From Acidimicrobiaceae bacterium (GTDB lineage: Bacteria; Actinomycetota; Acidimicrobiia; Acidimicrobiales; Ilumatobacteraceae), in contig CANLHV010000001.1 in the NCBI GenBank assembly GCA_947490975.1, positions 3,231-67,230 of the forward strand: a stretch of DNA of 64,000 bases, read 5' to 3'. Under the pieces are notes generated by a model, which was given only the letters and a program-made list of their open reading frames with translations, had not been told where the DNA came from and did not search any database. Positions within the stretch are counted from its first letter, which is position 1, and each line of letters starts with the position of its first letter. This document shows positions 18,995 through 28,311 of the stretch, piece after piece. Position numbers and translations under genes: made by a program.

Positions 18995-19473
18995 CAAAGG
19001 TAAGTTCCTGGACGTTCCCCTGGCTGAGCATTCGGAGCCTGACCTGATTGAATTTGCCGCTGCTCGACTTGCTGTCGCATTGAAAGCTGTTGCGCAAACA
19101 TCGTGGCTTGAATGCCATGGAAGAGGCCTTCGAGCCAGCCGACCAGCTGTGCTTTAGCCACACGCAACTCAGCATCAGATGGCACTTCACCATCGTTAAA
19201 CGGCAAAGCCAACATTCGCAGTTCTTCTTGCAAGTCTGGCGAAAGAGCCTCGGCAAGTTCAACTATCGACCGCTCGTAGATCTCTGCCAAACGTTCGCGC
19301 GACGGTATATCGAGAGTCATCGAGTGAACTTCGTCGAGCAGTTGCTTGATCATCGAACCAATACGCATAACTTTTGCCGGCGCGGTAACGGTTTCGAGCG
19401 TAGTTTCGCTCTGCTCTTCGACAATCTCGGCTGGTTGGTTTAGTTCGGCTGGCTTATCTTCAGGTTTTTTCAT
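18994..19473 (-). CDS. bpa: bacterial proteasome activator Bpa
   Basis: A 159-aa homologue of mycobacterial Rv3780. Conserved blocks are PAKVMRIGSMIKQLLDEV near residue 32, LPFNDGEVPSDAELRVAKAQLVGWLEGLFHGIQA near 90-123, and the C-terminal PGTYL. That tail has the penultimate Tyr used to dock into the 20S proteasome and open its gate. Bpa forms an ATP-independent ring that feeds unfolded proteins to the proteasome. Its presence implies a 20S proteasome elsewhere in this genome. It lies between a phosphodiesterase gene and dnaE. Confidence 0.93.
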   Translation of the reverse strand: MKKPEDKPAELNQPAEIVEEQSETTLETVTAPAKVMRIGSMIKQLLDEVHSMTLDIPSRERLAEIYERSIVELAEALSPDLQEELRMLALPFNDGEVPSDAELRVAKAQLVGWLEGLFHGIQATMFAQQLSMRQQVEQRQIQSGQAPNAQPGERPGTYL

Positions 19474-19491
19474 GGTGGGTCGCCAAACTTA

Positions 19492-20613
19492 TCACTGAAC
19501 TGCTGTTGCGAGCAACGGTACATCTAGTTCATCATCGGTCAAAGCCCCATGTCGACACTGCAATATAAACGGGCCAGTATCGGCTGCATCATCAAAACTA
19601 ATTGGCTCTCTCGGTACAAGCACAACATCACCCAGACGTTTGCGTGTTGCCGAACCCAGTCGGGGCCCAAGCCAGTTTTCATCGATTACTTGTTCTTTAC
19701 TGGCAACCCACGCGACATCAGAATGGTGCGCGATTGCGCGGGCCAATAGTTCGACTTGAACTCCATCGCGAGCGTGCAGCCACCTGAAACGACCTTCACC
19801 AGACTGATATGCAACCATCGCCATCACCTCAGGATGTGGTGGCATTGTGTTTGTGCCGACCATTACTTGACCATGATCAGCTGTAACAATCAAAACAGCA
19901 CCAGGAGTCAGAGCGTCTTGAATTTTTCTGACTATGCCGTCAGCACTAGCCAACTCTGCTTCATAAAAACTGCCAAAGCCTCGTTCATGGGCAATCTTGT
20001 CAACACCGTCGTAGTAGGCATAGATGAATTTTTCGCCACTTCGCAGAAGTTGCCCAACTTCGACCGCGATGCTTGATGCTGCCCGCCAACCTCGAGCGCG
20101 AACACCACGAAGGTGAGCCTCGGTGAAAGCCGAGCCCTCGAGCTCTGCCTTGCTAAGTACCGGCACACTGGCCCCCATGAACGGTGGGCACGGCTGAATC
20201 AAATCAGGTGGATACATATTTCGCAGATCGCCCTTTTCGTCGCCCCACTTGAGCATTTGCATTACGCGAGCACCCATGTCGATGCGATATCCCACCAAAC
20301 CATGTTCGGCTGGAGCGAGACCTGTCGTTATCGAGGTAAGTGCGCTAACAGTTGTTGTTGGTGCGACTGTAGTAATCGACGAACCCTGCATGGCAGCAAG
20401 TGTCGGACAGTGCACAAGATTTTTTTGAAGTTGGTGCCAGCCAAGACCATCGATGACGAGAAGCACAACTTGTCGCGCACCTTTGACACAACTCGGCATC
20501 CAATCTGGAATCTCTCTTGTGCCTTGCGGACCAAGCAAAGCCGGAATGATGCCCGTTATGCAACCATCTTTATAGTCAGGAAGTCGCGGACCGGTTGTAG
20601 TTGGAGTCGCCAT
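19492..20613 (-). CDS. alkaline phosphatase-superfamily phosphodiesterase/nucleotide pyrophosphatase-like protein
   Basis: A 373-aa metal-dependent phosphatase-fold protein. It has VVLLVIDGLGWHQL near residue 50 (metal-binding Asp), TTTVSALTSITTGLAPAEHGLVGYRI (nucleophile Thr region), YYDGVDKIAHERG, and VTADHGQV (metal-binding Asp-His). This matches the type I phosphodiesterase/nucleotide pyrophosphatase family. No signal peptide is seen, so it is likely cytoplasmic. The substrate is unknown. It is the first gene of a unit with bpa (18 nt downstream) and dnaE. Confidence 0.85.
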   Translation of the reverse strand: MATPTTTGPRLPDYKDGCITGIIPALLGPQGTREIPDWMPSCVKGARQVVLLVIDGLGWHQLQKNLVHCPTLAAMQGSSITTVAPTTTVSALTSITTGLAPAEHGLVGYRIDMGARVMQMLKWGDEKGDLRNMYPPDLIQPCPPFMGASVPVLSKAELEGSAFTEAHLRGVRARGWRAASSIAVEVGQLLRSGEKFIYAYYDGVDKIAHERGFGSFYEAELASADGIVRKIQDALTPGAVLIVTADHGQVMVGTNTMPPHPEVMAMVAYQSGEGRFRWLHARDGVQVELLARAIAHHSDVAWVASKEQVIDENWLGPRLGSATRKRLGDVVLVPREPISFDDAADTGPFILQCRHGALTDDELDVPLLATAVQ

Positions 20614-20707
20614 GTTGTGCCCCCTGAGAGTAGTTCAGGCTTGTTCGTCTGAGCACGCAATTCTTCGGCGAAAACAGCCAGGTAAAAGTCACATAAACGC
20701 GTGTCAT

Positions 20708-20713
20708 TAGTAT
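20708..20713 (+). promoter_or_regulatory. putative -10 (TAGTAT) for leaderless Rrf2 transcript
   Basis: TAGTAT is followed by 6 nt and the GTG at 20720. There is no Shine-Dalgarno sequence. Two bases upstream of the GTG, ATG-TGA is a dead start, so the GTG is decided by the protein match. Confidence 0.45.
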
Positions 20714-20719
20714 AAAGAT

Positions 20720-21166
20720 GTGAGAATTTCTACCCGAGGCGACTACGCCTGCCGTGCGTTGCTCTCGTTGGTTTTGCACGCCAAAGAAGACGGGCCAACC
20801 TCGGTTCGAGATATCGCCGAACGCACCGCTCTGCCTCAACCTTATTTAGAGCAAATTCTTTTAGCTCTAAAAGGTGCCGGTTTGGTCAAGTCGAAACGCG
20901 GTGTCGGCGGCGGATACATTTTGGCCAAGGCTGCCGGAGATATTCGCATCTCAGAAATTATTTCTGCGGTTGACGGACCAATAACAGTCGGCGACTTCGG
21001 CGAACCACACAAAGACGGTGCGTGCGATCATGACGGCCAATGCGTTTTGCTAGCCGTCTGGAACTTAGCCAGCGAACACATGCGCGAGCACTTAGCCAAA
21101 TACACACTCGAAGAAATCGCTGCAATCTCAAACGGCGAAGCGGCTTGGCCTTCGCCAAAAAAGTAA
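20720..21166 (+). CDS. Rrf2 family transcriptional regulator
   Basis: A 148-aa winged-helix regulator beginning MRISTRGDYACRALLSL, with the recognition helix at LPQPYLEQILLALKGAGLVKSKRGVGGGYILA, both family hallmarks. Two cysteines (C102, C108, in ACDHDGQC) and nearby histidines could ligate an Fe-S cluster as in IscR/NsrR, though the usual third cysteine is not in the expected place. It stands alone on the plus strand. Its stop codon directly abuts the stop of the convergent rluD-like gene. Targets are not evident from neighbours. Confidence 0.9.
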   Translation: MRISTRGDYACRALLSLVLHAKEDGPTSVRDIAERTALPQPYLEQILLALKGAGLVKSKRGVGGGYILAKAAGDIRISEIISAVDGPITVGDFGEPHKDGACDHDGQCVLLAVWNLASEHMREHLAKYTLEEIAAISNGEAAWPSPKK

Positions 21167-22135
21167 CTAGTCGACGCGCTGCGAACACTTCGCCAAGACA
21201 GAGGCGAAGTCTTGAGGTAACTCAGTTGCAAACTTCATTTCTTGACCTGAGACAGGATGCTTGAAGTTCAGGCTCGTGGCATGCAACATCGGACGCGGCG
21301 ACGACAACACGCTGCGCGCCCCACCATAAACAACATCGCCGACAACACTGTGGCCGAGAGTCGCAAGATGTACTCGAATCTGATGGGTGCGACCAGTTTC
21401 GAGTCCGCACTCGATCAATGAACAATCAACGGGAATATTAAAAGCTTGTCGCACTTCATAAGTCGTGCGTGCAACTTTTCCGTCACTTAACACCGCCATT
21501 TTTGTCGGATCACGTTGATCTCTACCAAGCGGAGCATCAATCACACCCGAGGCCGCACTCATGTGGCCCCACACCAAAGCTAAGTATCGGCGTGTCACCA
21601 GACGACGTGAGAGTGAATCAACTAAAGACTCGTAGGCACGAGAAGTTCTAGCCATCATCATCAAACCAGTGGTGCCCGCATCTAGGCGATGTACGACACC
21701 TGGGCGAAATGGGTCGCCAACATTTGCGATGTCTGGATATTTCGCCAAAATTGCATTCACTAGCGTGCCCGTCGGATTGCCAGCGCCAGGGTGCACAACA
21801 ATGCCGGCATGTTTGTTGATTACGAGAATGTCGGTGTCTTCATAAACAATTTCGACATCGATATTTGGCTCAGCCATTGGCAATTGTTTTTTTGGCAGCA
21901 ATGCAAGTTCAACTTTTAGATGTTGACCCTCAGTTGCTTTTATCTTTCCGGCTTTGACTGCGACACCATCCAAGATGACAGCACCAGCCTCAATGAGTGA
22001 GGCGGCTGCAGCTCGCGGAATATCTGCTACGAGCGAAACGATTCGATCGACTCTTTGACCAGCGAGCGCCGCAGGCACAAACTCATCGATCACTCGCCTG
22101 TCTGACTCGTCGTTGGCGAATTTGTCTTGACTCAT
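21167..22135 (-). CDS. RluD-like ribosomal large-subunit pseudouridine synthase
   Basis: A 322-aa RluA/RluD family enzyme. An S4 RNA-binding domain occupies about residues 20-80 (LAGQRVDRIVSLV, ASLIEAGAVILDG). The catalytic core has VVHRLDAGTTGLMM with the active Asp near residue 157, and CGLETGRTHQIRVHLATLGHSVVGD. It isomerises uridines in 23S rRNA. It overlaps lspA by 4 nt (ATGA), and lspA-rluD is a conserved pair downstream of ileS in actinobacteria. Its stop abuts the Rrf2 gene's stop with no spacer. Confidence 0.93.
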   Translation of the reverse strand: MSQDKFANDESDRRVIDEFVPAALAGQRVDRIVSLVADIPRAAAASLIEAGAVILDGVAVKAGKIKATEGQHLKVELALLPKKQLPMAEPNIDVEIVYEDTDILVINKHAGIVVHPGAGNPTGTLVNAILAKYPDIANVGDPFRPGVVHRLDAGTTGLMMMARTSRAYESLVDSLSRRLVTRRYLALVWGHMSAASGVIDAPLGRDQRDPTKMAVLSDGKVARTTYEVRQAFNIPVDCSLIECGLETGRTHQIRVHLATLGHSVVGDVVYGGARSVLSSPRPMLHATSLNFKHPVSGQEMKFATELPQDFASVLAKCSQRVD

Positions 22136-22620
22136 GACTGTAACTTTGTGCGCGAAGCAACAACAGACGAAGTAATCAACATTGCAGCCCCAAGCGTGAC
22201 AGCCGAATCAGCGATGTTGAACACCGGAAACCACTGCAAGTCAATAAAGTCGATAACCGAACCGGCAAGCCACTTTTCGCCGCGAAACAATCGATCAACG
22301 ACGTTTCCGAGAGCGCCACCAATCAACATCGCAGTGCCAACTATCGACAAATTAGTAGATGCTTTTTTCAAGCTCAACCAAAGCCACACCGCGACGCCGA
22401 TTGCCAACAAACCAATCAGTCGCCCCAACCCCTGACCCTGCGAAAACGCCATGCCAGAGTTGAATACCAAGTTAAACCGCAATGTCCAGAAAAGATCGAT
22501 TGTTCGACCATCACTCAACGAATTAAGCGCCCAATTCTTGGTCGCCTGATCGGCAATAACTACCGCAACAATAATTAGCTTGGGCGTTTGGCCAGTCGAT
22601 CTAGTAAGAACCAATGCCAC
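22132..22620 (-). CDS. lspA: lipoprotein signal peptidase II
   Basis: A 162-aa four-helix membrane aspartyl protease that removes signal peptides from diacylated prolipoproteins. Conserved blocks are DQATKNWAL, LGNVVDRLFRG and FNIADSAVTLGA. The two catalytic Asp are those of NVVDR and NIADS. The gene lies between the DksA-like Lys-repeat gene (20-nt overlap) and rluD. At least one likely substrate in the window is the ferritin-like lipoprotein at 62788. Confidence 0.92.
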   Translation of the reverse strand: MALVLTRSTGQTPKLIIVAVVIADQATKNWALNSLSDGRTIDLFWTLRFNLVFNSGMAFSQGQGLGRLIGLLAIGVAVWLWLSLKKASTNLSIVGTAMLIGGALGNVVDRLFRGEKWLAGSVIDFIDLQWFPVFNIADSAVTLGAAMLITSSVVASRTKLQS

Positions 22621-23599
22621 CTGCGCGCTCGATTACTAATTCTGTTGTCCACGGAATCGCCTTTAAGCGCTCACGCGGAATTGGCAAACCCGACCGAGAT
22701 GAATAACCGTAGTCACCTGTTTCAAGTCGCTTGAGTGCCTCATCGATTTCTTCGACTGTTTGTCGCGCCGATGCAGAAAGAGTCAGATCGCGCTCACGCT
22801 CGACGACCATCGTGTCGCCCTCGCCGCCCTCGTCATCGAATTGAACGTCACCCATCTCTGAGTTTTCGACAATCGCATTCGCTTCGCTTTCGAGTTGATC
22901 TGCTTGTCCGAGCAGATTGCGCCGCTCAACTATCAATAGTTCGCGTTGTGACATCAAAAACTCAATGTTGAATTCTTTGGTCGGTGTGATGCCATCTTGC
23001 ATTACACCTTTAATAATTGGTGGCTTCGGCGGAGCAACTGGCTTGCGGTTTGCTTCAATCTCAGCCAAACGAGCAGCCTCACGTGCTGCAAGCTTTGCGG
23101 CCTTTGCGGCTTCGCGAGCCTGCTTTTCTTCTTGACGCTGTTTCTCTTTGGCGACTTTCAACGCCAACCGCTCGGCTTGCTGTTGGGCTTTGAGTTTTGC
23201 GCGTTCTTTGGCTAGGCGCTGTGCTTCTTTTTGCTTCTCTTTTTGCAGACGCTTGCGCTCGGCCAACGCTTTTCGCGTTTCGAGATCTTTTTGCTTCTTT
23301 GCTGCCTTGATCTGAGCAAGCTTCTTCTTTAATTCAAGCTTCTTTTTGAGTTCAAGTTTCTTCTTCAACTCGAGCTTTTTCTTGAGTTCGAGTTTCTTTT
23401 TGAGTTCAAGTTTCTTCTTCAACTCGAGTTTCTTCTTGATTTCAAACTTCTTCTTGAGTTCAAGCTTCTTTTTCAGAGCCAGTTTCTTCTGCATCTCAAG
23501 CTTTTTGCGCAGAGCAAGCTTCTTTTTAAGCTCTGCTTTCTTGCGCGCCGCAACTTTCTTTTTAGCCATTGCCTGCTTTTTCTGCTTAGCAGTTGCCAT
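22601..23599 (-). CDS. DksA/TraR-like protein with lysine-rich hexapeptide repeats and no zinc cysteines
   Basis: A 332-aa protein in two parts. Residues 1-190 are extremely Lys/Leu/Glu/Ala-rich, with KKKLEL-type hexads repeated about a dozen times, so probably a long charged helix. Residues 200-332 resemble the DksA/TraR coiled coil and C-terminal region (RNLLGQADQLESEA, VEEIDEALKRLETGDYGYSS, GLPIPRERLKAIPW). The cysteines expected in YGxCxxCG are serines, and the second Cys pair is also absent. In Streptomyces a DksA-family gene lies at the same place between ileS and lspA, so orthology is likely. The ATG at 23599 has GAGAGG just upstream; a GTG two codons earlier is possible. Confidence 0.85.
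   Translation of the reverse strand: MATAKQKKQAMAKKKVAARKKAELKKKLALRKKLEMQKKLALKKKLELKKKFEIKKKLELKKKLELKKKLELKKKLELKKKLELKKKLELKKKLAQIKAAKKQKDLETRKALAERKRLQKEKQKEAQRLAKERAKLKAQQQAERLALKVAKEKQRQEEKQAREAAKAAKLAAREAARLAEIEANRKPVAPPKPPIIKGVMQDGITPTKEFNIEFLMSQRELLIVERRNLLGQADQLESEANAIVENSEMGDVQFDDEGGEGDTMVVERERDLTLSASARQTVEEIDEALKRLETGDYGYSSRSGLPIPRERLKAIPWTTELVIERAGGIGSY
23318..23533. repeat. twelve tandem 18-bp units inside the DksA-like gene
   Basis: Units such as AAGTTTCTTCTTCAACTC (plus strand) repeat head to tail about twelve times with variation, mostly at codon third positions. Each encodes a Lys-rich hexapeptide (KKKLEL type). Two units (23354-23371 and 23408-23425) are identical, which suggests recent duplication or conversion. 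The frame is kept throughout. Confidence 0.9.
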
Positions 23600-23647
23600 T
23601 GTCACCTCTCAAGTGGTTCTTGTTTAGAACCTACTTATATGATCGCG

Positions 23648-26600
23648 CTACGATATCGGATTTAGCGCGACAAACACCGCGACACCATCTAAATCGGCGT
23701 TCGGCGACTGTTTCTCAGTCAAAATCGTGACCTCGAGGTCAACAGCCAGAGTCTCTGCCTTGATGGTTTCATGATGTGGCGAGATTTGTGCGCACAGTTT
23801 TTCGGGCAAACTCAGTCGAAGCTTGATTCGATCAGATACATCGAGTGCAGCGTCGCGACGGTGTTGCTGCACCAAACGAATCACATCGCGGGCGGCGCCT
23901 TCGGCTTCGAGCTCGGGTGTCAATTCGATATCAAGAACAACCACACCTGAAGAACTTGCCAGTGCGGCACTAGCACCCGAAGCCTTAGGCACAAGTTTGA
24001 GTTGATATTCACCAGGGTGCAAGTCAACCGAACCCGCTGTGACAATGTCGCCTTTGCGTACCCAATCGCCTTTTTTCACCGCTTTGATGACAGTTTGCGT
24101 GCTTGCCCCAAGACGTGGACCGACAACGCTGGGCACGACTTGCAACTCAAACTCGGCGACAGACGAGACATCGTCTGAAAAACTTAATGACCGCACGTTT
24201 ACTTCATCTTTAATAATGTCTTCAAACGCAGAAAGCGCACCAGAATTATCGGTGGCGATTACCAAACTTGATAGTGGCTGACGCACGCGTCGACTGTGAA
24301 TCTTGCGCAGAGACAATGTCGTTGAACAAACATCACGAACACGGTCCATTGACGAGACCAAACTCTCATCGTGTCGCAAGCCCTCGACTGTTGGCCACGA
24401 CTCGAGATGTACGCTGCGCTCACCTGTAAGTCCACGAAAAATCTGTTCGGCAACGAGTGGCAACACTGGCGCAGCAACGCGCGTCAAATAATGAAGAACA
24501 GTGTGCAATGTGTTGATTGCCGCAACATCACCCTTCCAGAACCGATCTCTGCTTCGGCGGATATACCAATTAGTTAGAACATCTAGAAAAGTTCGAATCT
24601 CGGCGCAAGCCGCGAACAAATCGTATGCGTCAAAACTCTTGGTCGTAGATTCAACCAAACCGTGAAGTTTTGAAATTATGTAACGATCTAGCACGTTTTC
24701 GCTCGAGGCATCTACCGAACCCGAGACCGATTCGGCATTCGCATACAGCGACAAGAAGTACCAACTATTCCATAACGGAAGAATCACTTGGCGTACGGTG
24801 TCACGCATACCTTCATCGGTGACGGCAAAATCTGAGCCACGCAAAATTGAAGACGAGAGTAGATACCAACGCATCGCGTCTGCGCCGTGGCTGTCAAACA
24901 CTTTCATTGGATCTGGATAATTTCTCAGACTCTTCGACATCTTTGCGCCATCTTCTCCGAGGACGATGCCATGACTTACGCAATTCGAAAAAGCGGGGCG
25001 ATCGAACAATGCTGTTGCTAGAACGTGCAAGGTGTAAAACCATCCGCGAGTTTGTCCGATGTATTCGACGATGAAGTCGCCTGGATAGTGATTTTCAAAC
25101 CACTCTTGATTTTCAAACGGATAGTGCACCTGGGCAAATGGCATTGAGCCACTTTCAAACCAGCAGTCCAAAACTTCGGGCACTCGGCGCATCATTGACT
25201 TGCCAGTTGGATCGTCTGGGTTCGGGCGAACCAGATTATCGATGGTCGGTCGATGCAATTCTTGAATATCAACGCCAAAATCTCGACGAAGTTCTTCGAG
25301 GCTGCCGTAGACGTCAATGCGTGGATAATTCGGATCATCGCTGCGCCAAACGGGTATTGGCGAACCCCAAAATCGATTGCGACTGATTGTCCAGTCGCGT
25401 GCGTTCTCAAGCCACTTGCCAAAACTTCCGTGTTGCAGGTGGTCTGGCACCCATTGAACTTGTTCGTTCAACTCGACCATGCGATCGCGAATTGCTGTGA
25501 CCTTGACAAACCACGAACCCACTGCCTTGTAAATCAAAGGCTTGCCAGTGCGCCAGCAATGCGGATAAGCGTGATCGTAAGTTTCGTGACGAATCACAAC
25601 ACCGCGTTCTTTCAATACACGAATAATTGCCGGGTTGGCGTCAAAAACAAGTTGGCCTTCGAAATCGGCAACCTCGCTAGTGAAGCATCCACGCGAGTCA
25701 ACTGGCACGACGAGTTCAATACCTTCGTCTTGACAGACGCGCTGGTCGTCTTCACCAAAACCCGGTGCCAAGTGCACGACACCTGTGCCGTCTTCGGTTG
25801 TAACGAAATCTCCGGCAATAACTCGAAAGGCGCCCGGATGGTTGGCGAAATAATCGAACAATGGTTTATATGAGCGGCCGACTAGTTGTGAACCAATGAT
25901 CGTTTCAAGAATCTTCGGCTCAGGAAACTCGCGCTCATATGCCGACAATCTTTCGGCAGCGATTATGAATTTTCGTCCCGCATGTTCGACGACTACATAT
26001 TCAACGTCAGGCGCCACAGCGAGTGCCAAGTTTGACGGCAATGTCCACGGAGTGGTTGTCCACGCCAGCAAGAGTTCGCCAGATGAAAGTTCAAACCCGA
26101 CAGTTAGCGCTGGGTCTTGCACTTGTTTGTAGGCATCATCCATTCGCGTTTCTGTATTTGAAAGCGGGGTTTCGAGAGCCCATGAATATGGCAACACACG
26201 AAAGCCTTCGTAAATCAAACCTTTATCCCACAGAGTTTTGAACGCCCACATGACGCTCTCCATGTAAGGGGTGTCGAGTGTTTTGTAATCGTTTTGAAAG
26301 TCAACCCACCGAGCTTGGCGCGTTACATATCGCTCCCAGTCGCTGGTGTATTGCAAGACCGATGTACGGCAATAGTCGTTGAACTTATCAATACCAAAAT
26401 CGGTGATTGCTTGACGTCCAGAGATACCAAGTTGACGCTCGGCTTCGGCCTCGGCGGGCAGACCATGACAGTCCCAACCAAAGCGCCGTTCAACACGCTG
26501 CCCTCGCATCGTGCGATATCGAGGCACGGCATCTTTAACAAAACCTGTCAGCAAGTGACCATAGTGAGGCAGACCGTTTGCGAACGGTGGACCATCATAA

Positions 26601-26743
26601 AAAACGAACTCGTTCTCGCCGTTTTTTCCGGCGTCGCGCATTTCTATCGAAGCAGCGAAGGTCTCGTCGGTCTTCCAGTATTCGAGAACTTGGCTCTCAA
26701 GTGATGGAAAGTTCGGTTGTGGTTCTACCTGCGGGTAAGACAC
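23648..26743 (-). CDS. ileS: isoleucyl-tRNA synthetase
   Basis: A 1031-aa class I synthetase. It has the HIGH-type motif in [13 protein letters not shown] near residue 55, the CP1 editing domain ([29 protein letters not shown]), [18 protein letters not shown], and [10 protein letters not shown] near residue 600. A long C-terminal extension suggests the eukaryote-like ileS2 type, which is often mupirocin-resistant; that is an inference from length and motif style. It starts with GTG, 7 nt after the yggT stop. Confidence 0.96.
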   Translation of the reverse strand: MSYPQVEPQPNFPSLESQVLEYWKTDETFAASIEMRDAGKNGENEFVFYDGPPFANGLPHYGHLLTGFVKDAVPRYRTMRGQRVERRFGWDCHGLPAEAEAERQLGISGRQAITDFGIDKFNDYCRTSVLQYTSDWERYVTRQARWVDFQNDYKTLDTPYMESVMWAFKTLWDKGLIYEGFRVLPYSWALETPLSNTETRMDDAYKQVQDPALTVGFELSSGELLLAWTTTPWTLPSNLALAVAPDVEYVVVEHAGRKFIIAAERLSAYEREFPEPKILETIIGSQLVGRSYKPLFDYFANHPGAFRVIAGDFVTTEDGTGVVHLAPGFGEDDQRVCQDEGIELVVPVDSRGCFTSEVADFEGQLVFDANPAIIRVLKERGVVIRHETYDHAYPHCWRTGKPLIYKAVGSWFVKVTAIRDRMVELNEQVQWVPDHLQHGSFGKWLENARDWTISRNRFWGSPIPVWRSDDPNYPRIDVYGSLEELRRDFGVDIQELHRPTIDNLVRPNPDDPTGKSMMRRVPEVLDCWFESGSMPFAQVHYPFENQEWFENHYPGDFIVEYIGQTRGWFYTLHVLATALFDRPAFSNCVSHGIVLGEDGAKMSKSLRNYPDPMKVFDSHGADAMRWYLLSSSILRGSDFAVTDEGMRDTVRQVILPLWNSWYFLSLYANAESVSGSVDASSENVLDRYIISKLHGLVESTTKSFDAYDLFAACAEIRTFLDVLTNWYIRRSRDRFWKGDVAAINTLHTVLHYLTRVAAPVLPLVAEQIFRGLTGERSVHLESWPTVEGLRHDESLVSSMDRVRDVCSTTLSLRKIHSRRVRQPLSSLVIATDNSGALSAFEDIIKDEVNVRSLSFSDDVSSVAEFELQVVPSVVGPRLGASTQTVIKAVKKGDWVRKGDIVTAGSVDLHPGEYQLKLVPKASGASAALASSSGVVVLDIELTPELEAEGAARDVIRLVQQHRRDAALDVSDRIKLRLSLPEKLCAQISPHHETIKAETLAVDLEVTILTEKQSPNADLDGVAVFVALNPIS

Positions 26744-26750
26744 GAATTAA

Positions 26751-27002
26751 TTAACAATTCAGAATCAGGCGCTGCACAACAATTTGCAAAAACAGCAAGA
26801 CAACCAAAGGTGAAAGATCAAGAGCGCCCGTTCGAGGCATCACCCGACGCGTCCAATCGAGAACTGGCTCGGTAAAACGACCAACAAAGTATGAAATTTG
26901 CGCAACTACCCCGCCACTTGTTGAAGGAAACCACGACAAGACCACCCGAACAATGATCATGTAGATAAAGATTTGTACAAGGCTGCAAAGTATTCCGGTC
27001 AT
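26751..27002 (-). CDS. YggT family membrane protein
   Basis: An 83-aa protein with two hydrophobic segments flanking the conserved RVVLSWFPSTSGG and the FVGRFTEPVLDWTRRVMPRTGALDLSPLVVLLFLQ motif. YggT proteins lie between sepF and ileS/divIVA in many Gram-positives and are tied to division or osmotic adaptation, though the mechanism is unclear. ATG at 27002 is preferred to a TTG five codons upstream because the protein then starts as the family does. No divIVA follows, unlike the usual actinobacterial order. Confidence 0.88.
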   Translation of the reverse strand: MTGILCSLVQIFIYMIIVRVVLSWFPSTSGGVVAQISYFVGRFTEPVLDWTRRVMPRTGALDLSPLVVLLFLQIVVQRLILNC

Positions 27003-27023
27003 TGAATTAAAACCCAATCTGCG

Positions 27024-27554
27024 CTAACCGCGCGTGATGCGTGCGCCAAATGGCTTCATCATAAACACACCATTGCTCATTTTCTCCATGGTGCCGCTAT
27101 TGGCGTAGCAAACACCGCTTGCAAAATCGATAATTCTGCGCATCGTCTTTGGATCGGTCGACTGCACATTGATTATCACTGGATTGCCCTCTTTGAAACG
27201 ATCGGCAATTTCTTTTGCGTCTTCATAACTTGTCGGGCGAATCGTGACAGGATCGCTCGCTGGCATTACTGGTCGCGCAACAGCCTCAGTGCGACGCCCT
27301 GCAACGGGACGAACAGTCACACCTGAATCGTGTTGGGCCTGCTGTGCACGCATACCACTGGATCGCGGATCGCCCATGGCTCGATCGTCGTAGTCGTCAT
27401 AGCCAGGTTCTGGTTCATCAAATCGTTCTACGCGTTGACGGCCTCGACTCGGCATGCGTCGATCGCGTTCAACTGCGACTGATTCGTCATAATCGTCGTA
27501 CGCCTCATCTGGTCCTAAACCCAAGTAATCCATTGCTCGGCGAAACATTGACAT
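27024..27554 (-). CDS. sepF: cell division protein SepF
   Basis: SepF anchors FtsZ to the membrane in Gram-positives without FtsA. The 176-aa product has the N-terminal amphipathic membrane-binding helix (MFRRAMDYLGLG), an acidic Asp/Tyr/Arg-rich linker to about residue 85, and the SepF fold (IRPTSYEDAKEIADRFKEGNPVIINVQ; RIIDFASGVCYANSGTMEKMSNGVFMM). Start candidates are ATG at 27554 (chosen), ATG two codons later, and TTG at 27572. It is part of ftsZ-yggS-sepF-yggT. Confidence 0.93.
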   Translation of the reverse strand: MSMFRRAMDYLGLGPDEAYDDYDESVAVERDRRMPSRGRQRVERFDEPEPGYDDYDDRAMGDPRSSGMRAQQAQHDSGVTVRPVAGRRTEAVARPVMPASDPVTIRPTSYEDAKEIADRFKEGNPVIINVQSTDPKTMRRIIDFASGVCYANSGTMEKMSNGVFMMKPFGARITRG

Positions 27555-27618
27555 ACGCCAAGGATAGTTCAAATTTTGAGGCTAAATACGGACTATAACG
27601 AGTTGCGACTTAATGCAA

Positions 27619-28290
27619 CTAACCGCGTGGTCCGAACAGGGCTGAGCCAATTCTGATCATTGTCGATCCTTCGGCGATGGCGATTTCAAGATCACCAGTC
27701 ATGCCCATACTGCATTGCTTAAGCCCCAAGTCGTCAACGAGTTTTCGCACCAAGCGAAATGCTCGTTGCGTTTGTTGGGGCTCATTGCTTGTTGGTCCGA
27801 CCGTCATCAAGCCCACGACCTCAAGCCCTTTGGTCGTTGCCAAGTCGAAAAGCTGACTCACCTCTTGAGGATTGCATCCGCCTTTGTCGGGCTCATCGGT
27901 GGCGTTGACCTGCAACATTATTTTCGGTCGGATGTCAGAACCTGCCTTGACACAGCGCTTGGCAATCTCATTAATCAGGTCTACTCGATCGACACTTTGC
28001 CAAACATCGACAGACTCTGCAATTGATTTAACTTTGTTGCTCTGTAACCGACCGATGAAATGTATTGGCAAGCGCTTTGCCATGGGCAGTGCACTTGATT
28101 TGGCAATCAACTCTTGCGCGTAGTTTTCACCCACCCCATCACACCCCGTATCAAACGCCGCAATCATCGCGCCAACATCAAATGTTTTCGTAACAGCGAT
28201 CAGTTTGATATTTGCTCCGCCAGCCGCAACGATGCGCTGGCGAATCTCGATTACACGTGAGGCAACTTGCGATGCGTCTACTGAGGTCAT
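27619..28290 (-). CDS. yggS: YggS/PLPBP family pyridoxal-phosphate homeostasis protein
   Basis: A 223-aa single-domain PLP-binding protein with a TIM-barrel fold. The PLP lysine lies in LIAVTKTF near residue 34. GVGENYAQEL, WQSVDRVDLI, LQVNATDEPDKGG and MGMTGDLEIAIAEGSTMIRIGSALFG are family blocks. It buffers PLP and affects amino-acid pools. ATG at 28290 is chosen; a TTG six codons upstream is possible. It lies directly after ftsZ without the pgeF/ylmD gene usually found between them in actinobacteria. Confidence 0.92.
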   Translation of the reverse strand: MTSVDASQVASRVIEIRQRIVAAGGANIKLIAVTKTFDVGAMIAAFDTGCDGVGENYAQELIAKSSALPMAKRLPIHFIGRLQSNKVKSIAESVDVWQSVDRVDLINEIAKRCVKAGSDIRPKIMLQVNATDEPDKGGCNPQEVSQLFDLATTKGLEVVGLMTVGPTSNEPQQTQRAFRLVRKLVDDLGLKQCSMGMTGDLEIAIAEGSTMIRIGSALFGPRG

Positions 28291-28311
28291 GTCGTCACCG
28301 ACATGCAAAAT

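Noticed and set aside
23318..23533. Possible CRISPR array or satellite
   Set aside because: The 18-bp units have no spacers and encode an in-frame Lys-rich repeat.
23346..23627. 93-codon plus-strand frame rich in Phe and Ser
   Set aside because: It is the antisense of the lysine repeat (Lys codons read backwards give Phe/Leu/Ser) and has no ribosome-binding site.
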